NCBI GenBank assembly: GCA_038226665.1
Contig: JBBRQI010000013.1
Location: 1 to 64,000 of the forward strand
DNA length: 64,000 nt
Direction of reading: 5' to 3'
Source: SZAS-103 sp038226665
GTDB taxonomy: Bacteria; Pseudomonadota; Gammaproteobacteria; Xanthomonadales; Xanthomonadaceae
The notes under the pieces were generated by a model. That model was not told the origin of the DNA, made no database searches, and saw only the letters and a list, made by a program, of their open reading frames with translations. Positions 35,285 through 44,405 of this stretch are shown here, piece by piece. Made by a program: the position numbers and the translations under genes. Every line of letters begins with the position of its first letter. Within the stretch, counting starts at the first letter, position 1.

Positions 35285-36571
35285 ATGCGTCCCGATCTTT
35301 CCGTTTCCCGCGCCCGGCTGGCCTTGCTGCTGGGCGGACTGGCGATGTTCGGCCCGTTCTCGATCGACACGATCTTTCCCGCATTCCGGGTGATTGCGGC
35401 CGATCTTGCGGTCAGCCCGTGGCTGATGCAGCAGACGGTCAGCATCTACCTGGTCGCCTATGCGAGCACGTCGCTGTTCCATGGCGCGTTGTCGGATGCG
35501 TACGGTCGTCGGCGCGTGATCCTCGGCGGCCTTGCGGTGTTCGCGCTTGCATCGGTCGGATGCGCATTGTCGACGACGATCGCGCAATTGCTCGCGTTCC
35601 GCGCGTTGCAGGGATTGTCGGCAGGCGTCGGCCTGATCGTCGGTCGCGCGGTGATCCGCGATTGCCTGCACGGCGACGACGCGCAACGGATGATGAGCAG
35701 CGTGTCGATGATCTTCAGCATCGCGCCGGCGATAGCGCCCGTGATTGGCGGCTGGCTGCTCGGCTGGTCGGGATGGCATGCGATCTTCTGGTTCCTGTTG
35801 CTATTCTCCGCAGTGCTGTGGACGACCACGTTCTTCGCACTGCCGGAAACGCATCCGCCGGATGAGCGCACGCCATTCCTTCCATCCACCTTGCTGCACA
35901 CCAATCGCATGATGCTCGGCAACACGACGTTCGTGAAACTCGCGATTGCGGGCTCGCTGAACTTCAACGCGTTGTTCCTCTACATCGCGTCGGCGCCGGT
36001 CTTCGTGATGGACCTGATGGGATTGAACGAACGCCAGTTCGCGTGGTTCTTCGCACCGACCATTGGCGGGATGATGCTCGGCGCATTCACATCGGGGCGA
36101 ATGGCCGGCCGCGTCAGCGGATTGCGGATGGCCAACCTCGGCTGCGCGATCAGCGGCGTTGCGGCGGCGATCAATCTTGCATTTAATGCAGTCGCGCCGA
36201 ATCTGCATCCGCTCGCGTTCAACCTGTTCGGTGTCCCGTTGCTGCTGCCGGTGGCGGTGCTGCCGATTTCGTTGACGGCCTTCGGCGTCGCGCTGGTGTT
36301 CCCGATCCTGACGCTTGCGTTGCTCGACATGTATCCGCGCCAGCGCGGCAGCGCGTCGTCTGCGCAGGCGTTCATCGGACTGGTGCTCAACGCGATCGTC
36401 GCCGGCATCGTGTCGCCACTGGTTGCGCACAGCGGCATGCGCCTTGCGCTGACTGCCGCCGCGTTCACCCTGTTCGCGTGGGTGCTGTGGCGAGGCTACG
36501 CGCGCCAGCATGCGAATCTGCCGCAGGCGCCGAAGGAAGCGGCAGCGCTGGAGCCGAACGACGAGATGTAG
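35285..36571 (+). CDS. Bcr/CflA-type MFS drug transporter
   Basis: This 428-residue transporter has 12 spans. Bcr/CflA motifs are SIDTIFPAFRVIAADLAVS in span 1, GALSDAYGRRRVILGGLAVF (motif A), RALQGLSAGVGLIVGRAVIRD and APVIGGWLLGWSGWHAIFWF. It would be a single-component proton antiporter for drugs or metabolites such as bicyclomycin or cysteine. Start ATG 35285 gives the usual length; starts at 35174 or 35255 would only add a non-conserved leader, partly within the palindromic element. It converges with the DUF1304 gene. Confidence 0.88.
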   Translation: MRPDLSVSRARLALLLGGLAMFGPFSIDTIFPAFRVIAADLAVSPWLMQQTVSIYLVAYASTSLFHGALSDAYGRRRVILGGLAVFALASVGCALSTTIAQLLAFRALQGLSAGVGLIVGRAVIRDCLHGDDAQRMMSSVSMIFSIAPAIAPVIGGWLLGWSGWHAIFWFLLLFSAVLWTTTFFALPETHPPDERTPFLPSTLLHTNRMMLGNTTFVKLAIAGSLNFNALFLYIASAPVFVMDLMGLNERQFAWFFAPTIGGMMLGAFTSGRMAGRVSGLRMANLGCAISGVAAAINLAFNAVAPNLHPLAFNLFGVPLLLPVAVLPISLTAFGVALVFPILTLALLDMYPRQRGSASSAQAFIGLVLNAIVAGIVSPLVAHSGMRLALTAAAFTLFAWVLWRGYARQHANLPQAPKEAAALEPNDEM

Positions 36572-36581
36572 GCCGCCGCGA

Positions 36582-36944
36582 TCAGGCCAGCATCGTTGCG
36601 ATCATCGCCGCAATCGCCGGACCGCCCTGTACGAACAGGATGCTGCGCTTGACGCTGAGCGCGCCATAGATCGCCGCGGCGATCACGCACGCGAGGAAGA
36701 ACATTTTGAGTTGCCACGCAAACGCGGCATCCGGTTGCAGCAGGCTCCAGACCAGCCCCGCAGCCAGAAATCCGTTGTAAAGCCCCTGGTTCGCCGCCAG
36801 CGACTTGCTCGCCTCGGCGAACTCCTCGGTGGTGCCGAAAATGCGACGCGTCTTCTTCGTCGTCCACACGAACATTTCCAGGTACATGAAATACAGATGT
36901 TCGAACGCGACGATTCCGATCAGGATCATGCTCAGCATGCGCAT
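36582..36944 (-). CDS. DUF1304 membrane protein
   Basis: The protein has 120 residues and four spans. The DUF1304 start IGIVAFEHLYFMYLEMFVW and NQGLYNGFLAAGLVWSL are intact. ATG 36944 follows AAGGACA. No function is known for the family. It converges with the MFS gene with a 10-base gap. Confidence 0.85.
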   Translation of the reverse strand: MRMLSMILIGIVAFEHLYFMYLEMFVWTTKKTRRIFGTTEEFAEASKSLAANQGLYNGFLAAGLVWSLLQPDAAFAWQLKMFFLACVIAAAIYGALSVKRSILFVQGGPAIAAMIATMLA

Positions 36945-37106
36945 GGTGTGTCCTTCAACGCAGGAATGGCAGTGCTGAAGTGTGCACTGCCGTGCGCAGG
37001 ATTGCATGGTTGCTGAATTGCCCGATGCCTGATTGATTTGAGCCAGAAGCATTCGGGATGAATCCAGCGCCCACCGGTCGCTCTGCGGCCGCTTGGCGCC
37101 TGTCGG

Positions 37107-39305
37107 CTACGGCACGACGGCCGTAACGGTATTGGACAATGCGGAGTCCAGCCTGGTCGTCGTGTTGTAGGCGCGCACGCGATAGAGATAGGTTCCGGAC
37201 GCAACGCCGCTACGGGTGAATTGCGTGGTATTCGCAGCGACGCTGCCAATTCTCGTATAGGTGGTCGATGGCGATGTCGCACGCAAGACATAGAAGCCTT
37301 CCTCGTTGTTCGAATTGTCCTTCCACGTCAGCGTGACGGTATTACCGGCGACCGCCACCGCTGCATTGGTCGGCGCAGCAATGTTTGTCACGCTAATGGG
37401 GACGTATTTCTGCGCGGTCGCACCCTGGTTGTCGGTGATGGTGAGCTTTGCTGTGTATGTGCCGGTGGTTGTGTAGCTATGGCTCGGATTGGCGCTGCTG
37501 CTGCCGGTCGTGCCATCGCCGAAGTTCCACGCATAGTTCACGATGCTGCCGTCGCTATCGGATGAACCAGCCGACGAGAAAGTCACTGCGAGCGGCGCGA
37601 TGCCGTGGTTCGGGGTGGCTTTCGCTACCGCCGTCGGCGGAATATTCGCTACACCGCTGCCCGGCACGACAAACAAGCTGATGCTCTGTGCCGGCACCGA
37701 TACCGCGATGTTGCCGGAGTTCACGGCGACATCGGCTTTTCGCACGATCGCACTGGCGGATGTCAATTGCCATTCCTGCGCGGTGGCGCCGGCCGCGAAA
37801 TTCGCGAGGTGCAAGGTCACTGGTGTGTTACCCGACAAAACCTTGGAAACCACCATCACGGTCAGCGCACCGTCGCTGCTGCGCGTCGCCGCGAACGCGG
37901 ACAGGTTGTCGGGATTGGGCGCGGTCGCCGACACCGAGTTGTCGCCGAAACCATGCTTGCTGCCGTCGTAGTTGCGGTACATCTTCATCGCCTTGTACGT
38001 CGGCGTGGTCGCATCCGGCGTGGTCCAGTGCGTCGCGTAATCAAGACCCTCGCGGCCGAAGATGCCATAGATGTCGGCCTGCGTGGTCGCGCCGTTGATG
38101 TGTCCTTCGGCACCCCAGTTGTATTCGGTGATCGCGGTCTTGAGTCCCGGATAGTACGTCGCAACCCAGCTCTTCATGCGCGGAATCAGGTAGACCTTGG
38201 CACCGATCCAGCTCACGTCCGTGTAGTTCGGATCCCACAACGAGCGCGTTGACTTGTTCCGCAGCAGTTGCATCGAGGTTGAGGTGTCGTCGCTGAATTC
38301 GCCGCTCTGCGGGTAGATGTGCAACGAAAACACGTCGAGCACGTGGGTGCCGTTCGCAACGTCGTATTTGTGCAGCTGGTCGAGCAGCCATGGCATGTAG
38401 TCCATGTTGCCGTTCGCCTGGCGGTCGGGATACACGCCATTCCAGCCATGCGCGGCGCCGTACTGCTGGTCGTAGCCGGAATAGAAATAGCCGCTCCAGC
38501 CCCATTCCTCGGGGCCGATCACGATCGCGCCCGCATCGACCGATTTGATCATGTTGCTGAAATCGATCATTTTCTGGCGGATTTCTCCTTCCTTCGCGCC
38601 GACCGGATGCACGTCGCGGTGCGTGCCTTGCCAGATGCTGTGCTCGTTGTCGAGGATGTAGAACTTCAGGCCGCCGTTCGCAGCGAGGCCCCACTTGGAT
38701 ACCAGATGCTGCACCCATGATTTCTGGGTCGTCGCACTCGATGCCGTACTGGAATCGTTGGGATCGTTGCCGCTGACGTTCTGGCCGCTGGCGAGTACTC
38801 CGTTGCCCGCATCCGAAAACCATTGCCAATCGGCATCCTGCTGCGATCCGTATTTGGTTTGCGAGAAGCTCGCGAGCTTGCTGCGGCCGCTGCCGACTTT
38901 CGCGACCCAGTCGAGCATCGGGATCGTGATCATCGACTGCGCGGCGGCGGCCTTGTTCGTGCCGATGAAGGTATCGCCGAGTTCGCCCGCGGTTGCGCTG
39001 TTTTCGCCGATACTTTCGAAATACCAGTCGTTCGCGCGGTTTGCTGCATTCAACTGCCAGTTGTAGCTCGAACTCGTGTTGCCGCCGTAGCGATCTACCG
39101 GTGCGTTGAGATCGAGCAAGGTTGCCGAGGTGATGCCGTTGCCCGGAGGCGCAACACCATAAATGTAAGGGCTGATCGGATGCCTGCCCGCGTTCGCATC
39201 CACGTTGACGCTGACTGCGGCGTTGTCGGCGATTGCCGACGTCACCAATGCGGCGGAAATGGCGAGTGCAACGCAACGGATGCGCTGGATCTGAGTCGTG
39301 TTCAT
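37107..39305 (-). CDS. Secreted GH44 glucanase/xyloglucanase with PKD and FN3 modules
   Basis: The protein has 732 residues. A signal peptide (~1-26) is followed by a glycoside hydrolase family 44 catalytic region (~30-520): PISPYIYGV, PVDRYGGNTSSSYNW, the acid/base segment LDNEHSIWQGTHRDVHP and the nucleophile segment AITEYNWGAEGH. Then come a PKD domain (~555-640, with NYAWNFGDGTTG) and a fibronectin-III domain (~645-732). The usual NEP is NEH here. Enzymes of the family cut beta-1,4-glucan or xyloglucan backbones outside the cell. It is monocistronic and the only obvious polysaccharide gene in the window. Confidence 0.9.
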   Translation of the reverse strand: MNTTQIQRIRCVALAISAALVTSAIADNAAVSVNVDANAGRHPISPYIYGVAPPGNGITSATLLDLNAPVDRYGGNTSSSYNWQLNAANRANDWYFESIGENSATAGELGDTFIGTNKAAAAQSMITIPMLDWVAKVGSGRSKLASFSQTKYGSQQDADWQWFSDAGNGVLASGQNVSGNDPNDSSTASSATTQKSWVQHLVSKWGLAANGGLKFYILDNEHSIWQGTHRDVHPVGAKEGEIRQKMIDFSNMIKSVDAGAIVIGPEEWGWSGYFYSGYDQQYGAAHGWNGVYPDRQANGNMDYMPWLLDQLHKYDVANGTHVLDVFSLHIYPQSGEFSDDTSTSMQLLRNKSTRSLWDPNYTDVSWIGAKVYLIPRMKSWVATYYPGLKTAITEYNWGAEGHINGATTQADIYGIFGREGLDYATHWTTPDATTPTYKAMKMYRNYDGSKHGFGDNSVSATAPNPDNLSAFAATRSSDGALTVMVVSKVLSGNTPVTLHLANFAAGATAQEWQLTSASAIVRKADVAVNSGNIAVSVPAQSISLFVVPGSGVANIPPTAVAKATPNHGIAPLAVTFSSAGSSDSDGSIVNYAWNFGDGTTGSSSANPSHSYTTTGTYTAKLTITDNQGATAQKYVPISVTNIAAPTNAAVAVAGNTVTLTWKDNSNNEEGFYVLRATSPSTTYTRIGSVAANTTQFTRSGVASGTYLYRVRAYNTTTRLDSALSNTVTAVVP

Positions 39306-39400
39306 GTGTCACCCCGGGGGAAGGATGCGGAAAGGTCGCACAGGCAAGCCCACCGAGTGTCGTCTTCGTCCGCCAGACAGAGTGTGACGCGCGCCACAAT

Positions 39401-39925
39401 TCAGGTGTGACGTGTGCCACGAATTCCATTCGTCGCTGCCATCGCTGCGCATGGGGATTGCTGCAACTTGCGCCGGGCATCGACTAGGCCGCGTTCGAAG
39501 AGGGATGCGAATGCATCTTCTGCATCGCGCTCGAACCACGCGCGCGTCGAGCCGAGCCGAAACGTATACCCCCACGCATCCATGTCGCCCATCAGGCGCG
39601 TGCTGCCGACGCCAGGCAGTTCATTGGCGAGCAGGATCTGCAACGCGCAGGCCGCGTCTTCTTCGGCGACCGAATCGCTCGCGTCTGTGTGGATCGTGAT
39701 GCGGCGATCGGCCGGCATCACGATCAGGTGCGCGGCTTCGTGCAGCAGCGAATGCACTGGCGTGTCGTTGCGCGCATAAATGCAGTCGCCGATCAATCCA
39801 GCTTCGGGCTCGCCCCAGAAACTGCCCGGAATCGGTGCGTCGTCGGCGATATGTTGCAGGCACAGGCCGTAGCGTTCGAGCAATGCGGCAGGGGCGGCGA
39901 ATCCGATGTCGGCGAGGGTCAGCAT
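39401..39925 (-). CDS. HEAAH-motif zincin-like protein, unknown
   Basis: The protein has 174 residues. A conserved-looking HEAAH (SLLHEAAHLIVMPADRR, ~67-71) gives an HExxH zinc-peptidase motif. SVAEEDAACALQILLANELP follows, which could supply a third ligand Glu. No signal peptide or membrane segment is present. This is a predicted cytosolic metallopeptidase-like fold of unknown substrate. ATG 39925 is chosen over a longer frame that starts in a repeat. The last residues vary and overlap the GH44 upstream region. Confidence 0.6.
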   Translation of the reverse strand: MLTLADIGFAAPAALLERYGLCLQHIADDAPIPGSFWGEPEAGLIGDCIYARNDTPVHSLLHEAAHLIVMPADRRITIHTDASDSVAEEDAACALQILLANELPGVGSTRLMGDMDAWGYTFRLGSTRAWFERDAEDAFASLFERGLVDARRKLQQSPCAAMAATNGIRGTRHT

Positions 39926-39992
39926 GCGATGCGGCGATTCTTCTCTGGATACGGCAAGTAAGCATCCTTGCATTGCCTTCCTGCCAGCAGCT

Positions 39993-40100
39993 CCATGTGC
40001 TGGCGTTCGTCGGGGCGAAGCGGTGCTTCGCCTTTTTCCGACTCACCCATGTGTTGGCGTTCGCGGGGACGAAGCAGTGCTTCGTCTGATCCCACTCACC
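39993..40100. repeat. Two tandem ~54-bp hairpin repeats
   Basis: Two adjacent units begin CCATGTG(C/T)TGGCGTTCG. Unit A contains the perfect hairpin GGCGAAGC-GGT-GCTTCGCC (40014-40032) followed by TTTTT. Unit B contains GACGAAGC-AGT-GCTTCGTC (40068-40086). The compensating G/A and C/T changes keep both stems paired. Unit A would work as a plus-strand terminator although no plus-strand gene precedes it. A GCATCCTTGC stretch at ~39962 recalls the repeats at 14 kb. Confidence 0.8.
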
Positions 40101-40104
40101 CAAC

Positions 40105-40386
40105 TCACCCTGCAACCGGAAGCGCGTTGCCGTCGTCCTTGTCGGGCAGCGACACGGAAATATCCAGCACGTCGTGGTCGCCTTCCTTGACCAGGTCGAC
40201 TTTCACCGCTTCGAAATCCACGAGGACGTACTTGCGGATCACTTCGAGGATTTCGCGGCGCAACATCGGCAGGTAATCCGGGGTGCCGCGTGCGTTGCGT
40301 TCCTGCGCGACGATGATGCGCAGGCGTTCCTTGGCGATCGATGCGGTGTGTTTCGGCTTGGAGCGCAGGAAATCGAAGAGACCCAT
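40105..40386 (-). CDS. minE: Cell division topological specificity factor MinE
   Basis: This 93-residue protein stimulates MinD ATPase and drives pole-to-pole oscillation. It has the membrane-binding start MGLFDFLRSKPKHTASIAKE, the anti-MinCD helix ERLRIIVAQERN and the topological domain (LPMLRREILEVIRKYV). ATG 40386 lies 6 bases after GGAGG. It begins 2 bases after the minD stop, so it is the last gene of the min operon. Confidence 0.95.
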   Translation of the reverse strand: MGLFDFLRSKPKHTASIAKERLRIIVAQERNARGTPDYLPMLRREILEVIRKYVLVDFEAVKVDLVKEGDHDVLDISVSLPDKDDGNALPVAG

Positions 40387-40388
40387 GC

Positions 40389-41594
40389 TCAACCTCCGAA
40401 CAGTTTGGTGAAGAAGCCTTTCTTCTCGACCGTGGTGAAGCGCAGCGGCCGTTTTTCGCCGAGCAGTCGCGCAACCGCATCGTCGTAGGCCTGGCCGGCC
40501 TGCGAATTCATGTCGAGGATCACGGGTTCGCCGGAGTTCGAGGATTGCAGCACTTCGGGCGCTTCGGGAATCACGCCGACTACGTCGAGGCCGAGGATTT
40601 CCTGCACGTCCTTGATCGAGAGCATGTCGCCTTTCTCGACGCGGGTCGGGCTGTAGCGCGTGAGCAGCAGGTGTTCCTTCACGAGTTCGCCACGTTCGGC
40701 GCGACGGGTCTTGCTCGACAGCAGGCCGAGGATGCGGTCGGAGTCGCGCACCGAGCTCACTTCAGGATTCACCACCACGACCGCGCGATCGGCGAAATAC
40801 ATCGCGAGGAATGCGCCTTTCTCGATGCCGGCCGGCGAATCGCAGACGATGTATTCGAAACCGTCGTCGCCGAGGTCGTTGAGGATTTTCTCGACGCCTT
40901 CTTTCGTGAGCGCATCCTTGTCGCGCGTTTGCGACGCGGCGAGCACGAACAGATTCTCGAAACGCTTGTCCTTGATCAGGGCCTGGCGCAGGTTGCATTC
41001 GTTGTTGATCACGTTGACGAAGTCGTACACCACGCGACGTTCGCAACCCATGATCAGGTCGAGGTTGCGCAGGCCGACGTCGAAGTCGATGACCACGACC
41101 TTCTTGCCGTGGCGCGCGAGTCCGCAGGCGAGGCTGGCGCTGGTGGTGGTCTTGCCCACACCACCCTTGCCGGATGTGACGACGATGACTTCGGCCAAGT
41201 TCTTGCGCTCCGGTTTGGCAATTGCGTTGTTGGTGACGGCTTCGGGGAACGTTGCAACTGCGGGTGGCGCGGCGGCTTCTGGTTGTGCCGCCGCTTGCGC
41301 GACTTCGGCTACCGGTGTCGGCACTTGAATGGCTGGCATCGGCGGCCCGGAGGGTTGGGCAGCAGGCGGTTGAACGGCAGTCGGCGCGACTACAGCGGCA
41401 GGTGGTTCGATTGCAACAGCAGGTGGCGCGGCAGCCGGCGGGGTCACGGCAGGTTTTGCAGTGACGCTTGCCGGGACGGAAGTTTGCGTTACAACCGGCT
41501 GCGGTTGGATATCCGGTTCCGTCGCTGGTGCACTGTGCTGGATCGGCGACGACGCAATCGGTTCGGCGAGGGGAGTTTCGTTGTCGGCGGTCAT
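40389..41594 (-). CDS. minD: Septum-site determining protein MinD with 132-residue N-terminal extension
   Basis: The protein has 401 residues, against ~270 for MinD. The canonical protein begins at residue 133 (LAEVIVVTSGKGGVGKTTT, deviant Walker A) and continues through DFDVGLRNLDLIMGCERRVV to the membrane-targeting helix EKKGFFTKLFGG. Residues 1-132 are Pro/Ala/Val/Gln-rich, without predicted structure. ATG 41594 overlaps the minC stop as TGATG and follows GAGGAG, which supports extended translation. Residue 133 is encoded by TTG (41198) with GGAG upstream, so a second, normal-length MinD is possible. Confidence 0.9.
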   Translation of the reverse strand: MTADNETPLAEPIASSPIQHSAPATEPDIQPQPVVTQTSVPASVTAKPAVTPPAAAPPAVAIEPPAAVVAPTAVQPPAAQPSGPPMPAIQVPTPVAEVAQAAAQPEAAAPPAVATFPEAVTNNAIAKPERKNLAEVIVVTSGKGGVGKTTTSASLACGLARHGKKVVVIDFDVGLRNLDLIMGCERRVVYDFVNVINNECNLRQALIKDKRFENLFVLAASQTRDKDALTKEGVEKILNDLGDDGFEYIVCDSPAGIEKGAFLAMYFADRAVVVVNPEVSSVRDSDRILGLLSSKTRRAERGELVKEHLLLTRYSPTRVEKGDMLSIKDVQEILGLDVVGVIPEAPEVLQSSNSGEPVILDMNSQAGQAYDDAVARLLGEKRPLRFTTVEKKGFFTKLFGG

Positions 41595-42370
41595 CAGTTG
41601 AGCTCCTCGATGTGCAGTTTGTCGTTCTGCAACCACACTTGGACGGCTTTGCCATGCAGGCCAGCCGGGATTTCGTCGAGCACTTTGTAGTGGCCTGCGA
41701 CCGCTACGAGCTCGGCATGGAACTCGCGGCAGAAGATACGCGCGTTGGTATCGCCGAGCGCCCCTGCGAGCGCGCGGCCGCGCAAGGGCCCGTAGATGTG
41801 CACGGATCCGTCGGCGATGACTTCAGCTCCGGCACCGACTGGCGCGCACACGGTGAGGTCGCGATTCTGCGCATACACCTGCTGGCCGGAACGCACCGGC
41901 GCGGTGTGCATCAGACCCGGTGAACCTGGCGGCGCGGCCGTTGGTGCCGGTTGCACGGGTTCCTCATGCACCGGTGCGCTTTCGACGACACGCTCGACTT
42001 GCGCAGGTGCAATGGCTTCCGCAGCGCGTTCGTATTGGGCGCGGAATTTCGCAAGCAATGGCAGTCCGATTTCGCGCGCGAGTTTTTCGACTTCGGTGGT
42101 GCCGAACGCAAGCGCGACCGGAAGCACGCCAGCCTGCTGCAATCCGTTCACGAGTTCACGCGCGCTGGCTGCATCCGGGCAACGACTCAGCGATCCGAAA
42201 TCGACGACAACCGCGGCGCGCTCGAACAACTTCGGCGCACGTTGCACGCGCTCGCGCATCTCGGCGACGAGCTTGGCGACATCCAGCGTGCGCACCCGCA
42301 GGTTGGCGATGCCGACCTGGCCGATCTTGAGTTCGCCGGCCTGTTCGTAATCGGGGACGGTGGCGGCCAT
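41594..42370 (-). CDS. minC: Septum-site determining protein MinC
   Basis: This 258-residue FtsZ-assembly inhibitor is recruited by MinD. The N-terminal FtsZ-binding domain (ELKIGQVGIANLRVRTLDVA, VVVDFGSL) is joined by a Pro/Ala-rich linker (~130-155) to the C-terminal beta-helix (RSGQQVYAQNRDLTVCAPVG, GSVHIYGPLRGRALAG, IFCREFHAELVAVAGHYKV). It overlaps the GNAT stop and the minD start by TGATG, so all are translationally coupled. Confidence 0.95.
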   Translation of the reverse strand: MAATVPDYEQAGELKIGQVGIANLRVRTLDVAKLVAEMRERVQRAPKLFERAAVVVDFGSLSRCPDAASARELVNGLQQAGVLPVALAFGTTEVEKLAREIGLPLLAKFRAQYERAAEAIAPAQVERVVESAPVHEEPVQPAPTAAPPGSPGLMHTAPVRSGQQVYAQNRDLTVCAPVGAGAEVIADGSVHIYGPLRGRALAGALGDTNARIFCREFHAELVAVAGHYKVLDEIPAGLHGKAVQVWLQNDKLHIEELN

Positions 42371-42984
42371 CAGGTGCCCGTCGCAAGTTGCGGGCGTTCG
42401 ATTGCATCGGCGGTCGCGCGCGCATTCAGCCAGTCGAGCGCGGGCAGGCCGTGCGCGCCATTGTCGAGATAGGTCGCGCGCACCCACGGCCAACTGCACA
42501 ACTCCTTGACCAGGTACGCCGCACGCAGGGCGATGCCCGGCACGACTTGCTGGCCGACTTCGTGAAAACCGAAACTGCCGTGGAACAGCAATGCCGGATC
42601 GCGCCCCGAGGTGACGAACACCTCGCATGCGATCAACGGCGAACGCACTTCGGCGAAACTCTGCACGTCCGCGTAAAAAATGCGACCGAGCCCGGCGCCG
42701 CGATGAGCGCCCGCTATCACGATGCGATCGATGTACACGAACTCGGGATAGCGTTCGCGAAACCACAGGAAATTGGGACTGTCGTACACCGCATCCGGCA
42801 TCAATGCGATCAGGAAACCGGCGAGGTGGCCGTCGGTTTCGGCGACGCGGAAATAGGCGGCGTGCCGCCAGAAAAACCGCAACCGGTCAGCGTCGATCGG
42901 CAGGATGCCCGCACCAGCGGCATTGTTGAGGGCAAGAACCGAATCCAGCTCGTGCTCGCGCACGTCGCGGATAACCATCGTCAT
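42370..42984 (-). CDS. GNAT-family acetyltransferase, first gene of min operon
   Basis: This 204-residue protein has the acetyl-CoA loop in IVIAGAHRGAGLGRIFYADV, then VTSGRDPALLFHGSFGFHEV. Its start IRDVREHELDSVLALNNAA is typical of this group. ATG 42984 follows AGGAG at a slightly long spacing. The TGATG overlap with minC suggests cotranscription. A substrate is not predictable; such GNATs often stand beside minC in Lysobacterales. Confidence 0.82.
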   Translation of the reverse strand: MTMVIRDVREHELDSVLALNNAAGAGILPIDADRLRFFWRHAAYFRVAETDGHLAGFLIALMPDAVYDSPNFLWFRERYPEFVYIDRIVIAGAHRGAGLGRIFYADVQSFAEVRSPLIACEVFVTSGRDPALLFHGSFGFHEVGQQVVPGIALRAAYLVKELCSWPWVRATYLDNGAHGLPALDWLNARATADAIERPQLATGT

Positions 42985-43162
42985 GCAGACCGTACTCCTG
43001 GCGTCTAGGGCGGTCACGCGCCCGAATGCCGTGCGCCGCTGGTACGGATTATGCCATCGCATCCCGACCGGATGCACAACATCTTGTGTCCGGATGCCGC
43101 AAACAGGGGCAGGCATGACTTTGGGCCCGTACGCCAGGGCCGACCGCCACTTATGATGTGGG

Positions 43163-44332
43163 ATGCTCGCGCGCGTCAGCCACACCCAACTCCTGCGCTA
43201 TGCCGGTCTGTTCACCTGGGCGATGGTGAGCATTCCGCTGTTGCTCAATTCCTCGGATTTCCCGACCGCGGAAGGCATCGAGCGCATCGCCGCGCAATCG
43301 AATCTGCATTGGTGGCTGGTCTCCTACGTCGCGTTCGGCGCCGGCTACTGGCTGGTCACGCGCTCGCTGGGCGTGCGCCGTCCGCGCTGGTACGACTTCC
43401 TGTTGCTGCTGATGCTGACGGTATCGGCGGTTGCGGTGTGCCAGTTCAGCCAAAGTGGCCTGGGCGGCATCCTGCTGCTGGTGCTCGCAGGCGTGTTGCC
43501 CTGGTTGCTGCCGTTGCGGATCGGCATCCCCTGGCTGTTGCTGCAGCACGTCGCCTTGATCCCGGTCTTCACCAACGGTCAGGGTTTCAAGCTCGGCGAT
43601 GCGATCCTGCAAGCCATGCTGTTCGTGGGCTACTCGAGTTTCACCTTCATTACCGCACTGGTGGCCAAGCGCCAGGCCGAGGCGCGCGAGGGACAGCGCC
43701 GGCTCAACAACGAATTGCGCGCCACCCGTGCCCTGCTCGCAGAAAGCAGCCGGCTCAGCGAGCGCATGCGCATCTCGCGCGAACTGCACGACCTGCTCGG
43801 GCATCACCTGACGGCGCTGAGCCTGAACCTCGAGGTCGCCACTCACCTGTCGGATGGCAAGGTGCAGGAGCACGTGCGCCAGGCGCACACGCTGGCACGG
43901 CTGCTGTTGACCGATGTGCGCGAGGCCGTGAGCCAGTTGCGCGAGGAGGGCGCAGTGGACATGAGCACCGCGTTGACCACCTTGGCCGAAGGCGTGCTTG
44001 CACCGGAAATCCACCTGGAAATGCCGCAGCCATTCCTGGTCGAGGATCCCGATCACGCCAATATCCTGTTGCGTTGCGCGCAGGAGATCATCACCAACAC
44101 CGTCCGCCACGCGCAGGCCGATCATCTCTGGTTGCGCTTCCGGCAAACAGGCGGCGCGATCGAGGTCGACGCCAGCGACGACGGCCAAGGTGCCGATCAC
44201 CTCGCGCTGGGCAACGGTCTACGCGGCATGCGCGAGCGACTCCAGCAGCACGCCGGTTCGGTCGACATCAAGACCGCGCGCGGGCAGGGGTTTGCGCTGA
44301 CCTTGAGCCTCCCGCTGGAGAAGCTGGCGTGA
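43163..44332 (+). CDS. NarL-type sensor histidine kinase
   Basis: This 389-residue inner-membrane kinase has an N-terminal 5-6-span sensor region (~20-165), a HisKA_3 domain with the phospho-His in ISRELHDLLGHHLTALSLNL (~H209), and an ATP-binding domain (AQEIITNTVRHAQADHLWLR, DDGQGADHLALGNGLRGM). The stimulus is unknown; the absence of a periplasmic domain suggests membrane or cytosolic sensing. It forms a pair with the response regulator 73 bases downstream. Confidence 0.9.
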   Translation: MLARVSHTQLLRYAGLFTWAMVSIPLLLNSSDFPTAEGIERIAAQSNLHWWLVSYVAFGAGYWLVTRSLGVRRPRWYDFLLLLMLTVSAVAVCQFSQSGLGGILLLVLAGVLPWLLPLRIGIPWLLLQHVALIPVFTNGQGFKLGDAILQAMLFVGYSSFTFITALVAKRQAEAREGQRRLNNELRATRALLAESSRLSERMRISRELHDLLGHHLTALSLNLEVATHLSDGKVQEHVRQAHTLARLLLTDVREAVSQLREEGAVDMSTALTTLAEGVLAPEIHLEMPQPFLVEDPDHANILLRCAQEIITNTVRHAQADHLWLRFRQTGGAIEVDASDDGQGADHLALGNGLRGMRERLQQHAGSVDIKTARGQGFALTLSLPLEKLA

Positions 44333-44405
44333 AATGTTCCGATCCACAGTTCTTGCACAACATGCGTTACACCCATACTGACGTTTCGCCCACGGAGAAT
44401 TGCCC

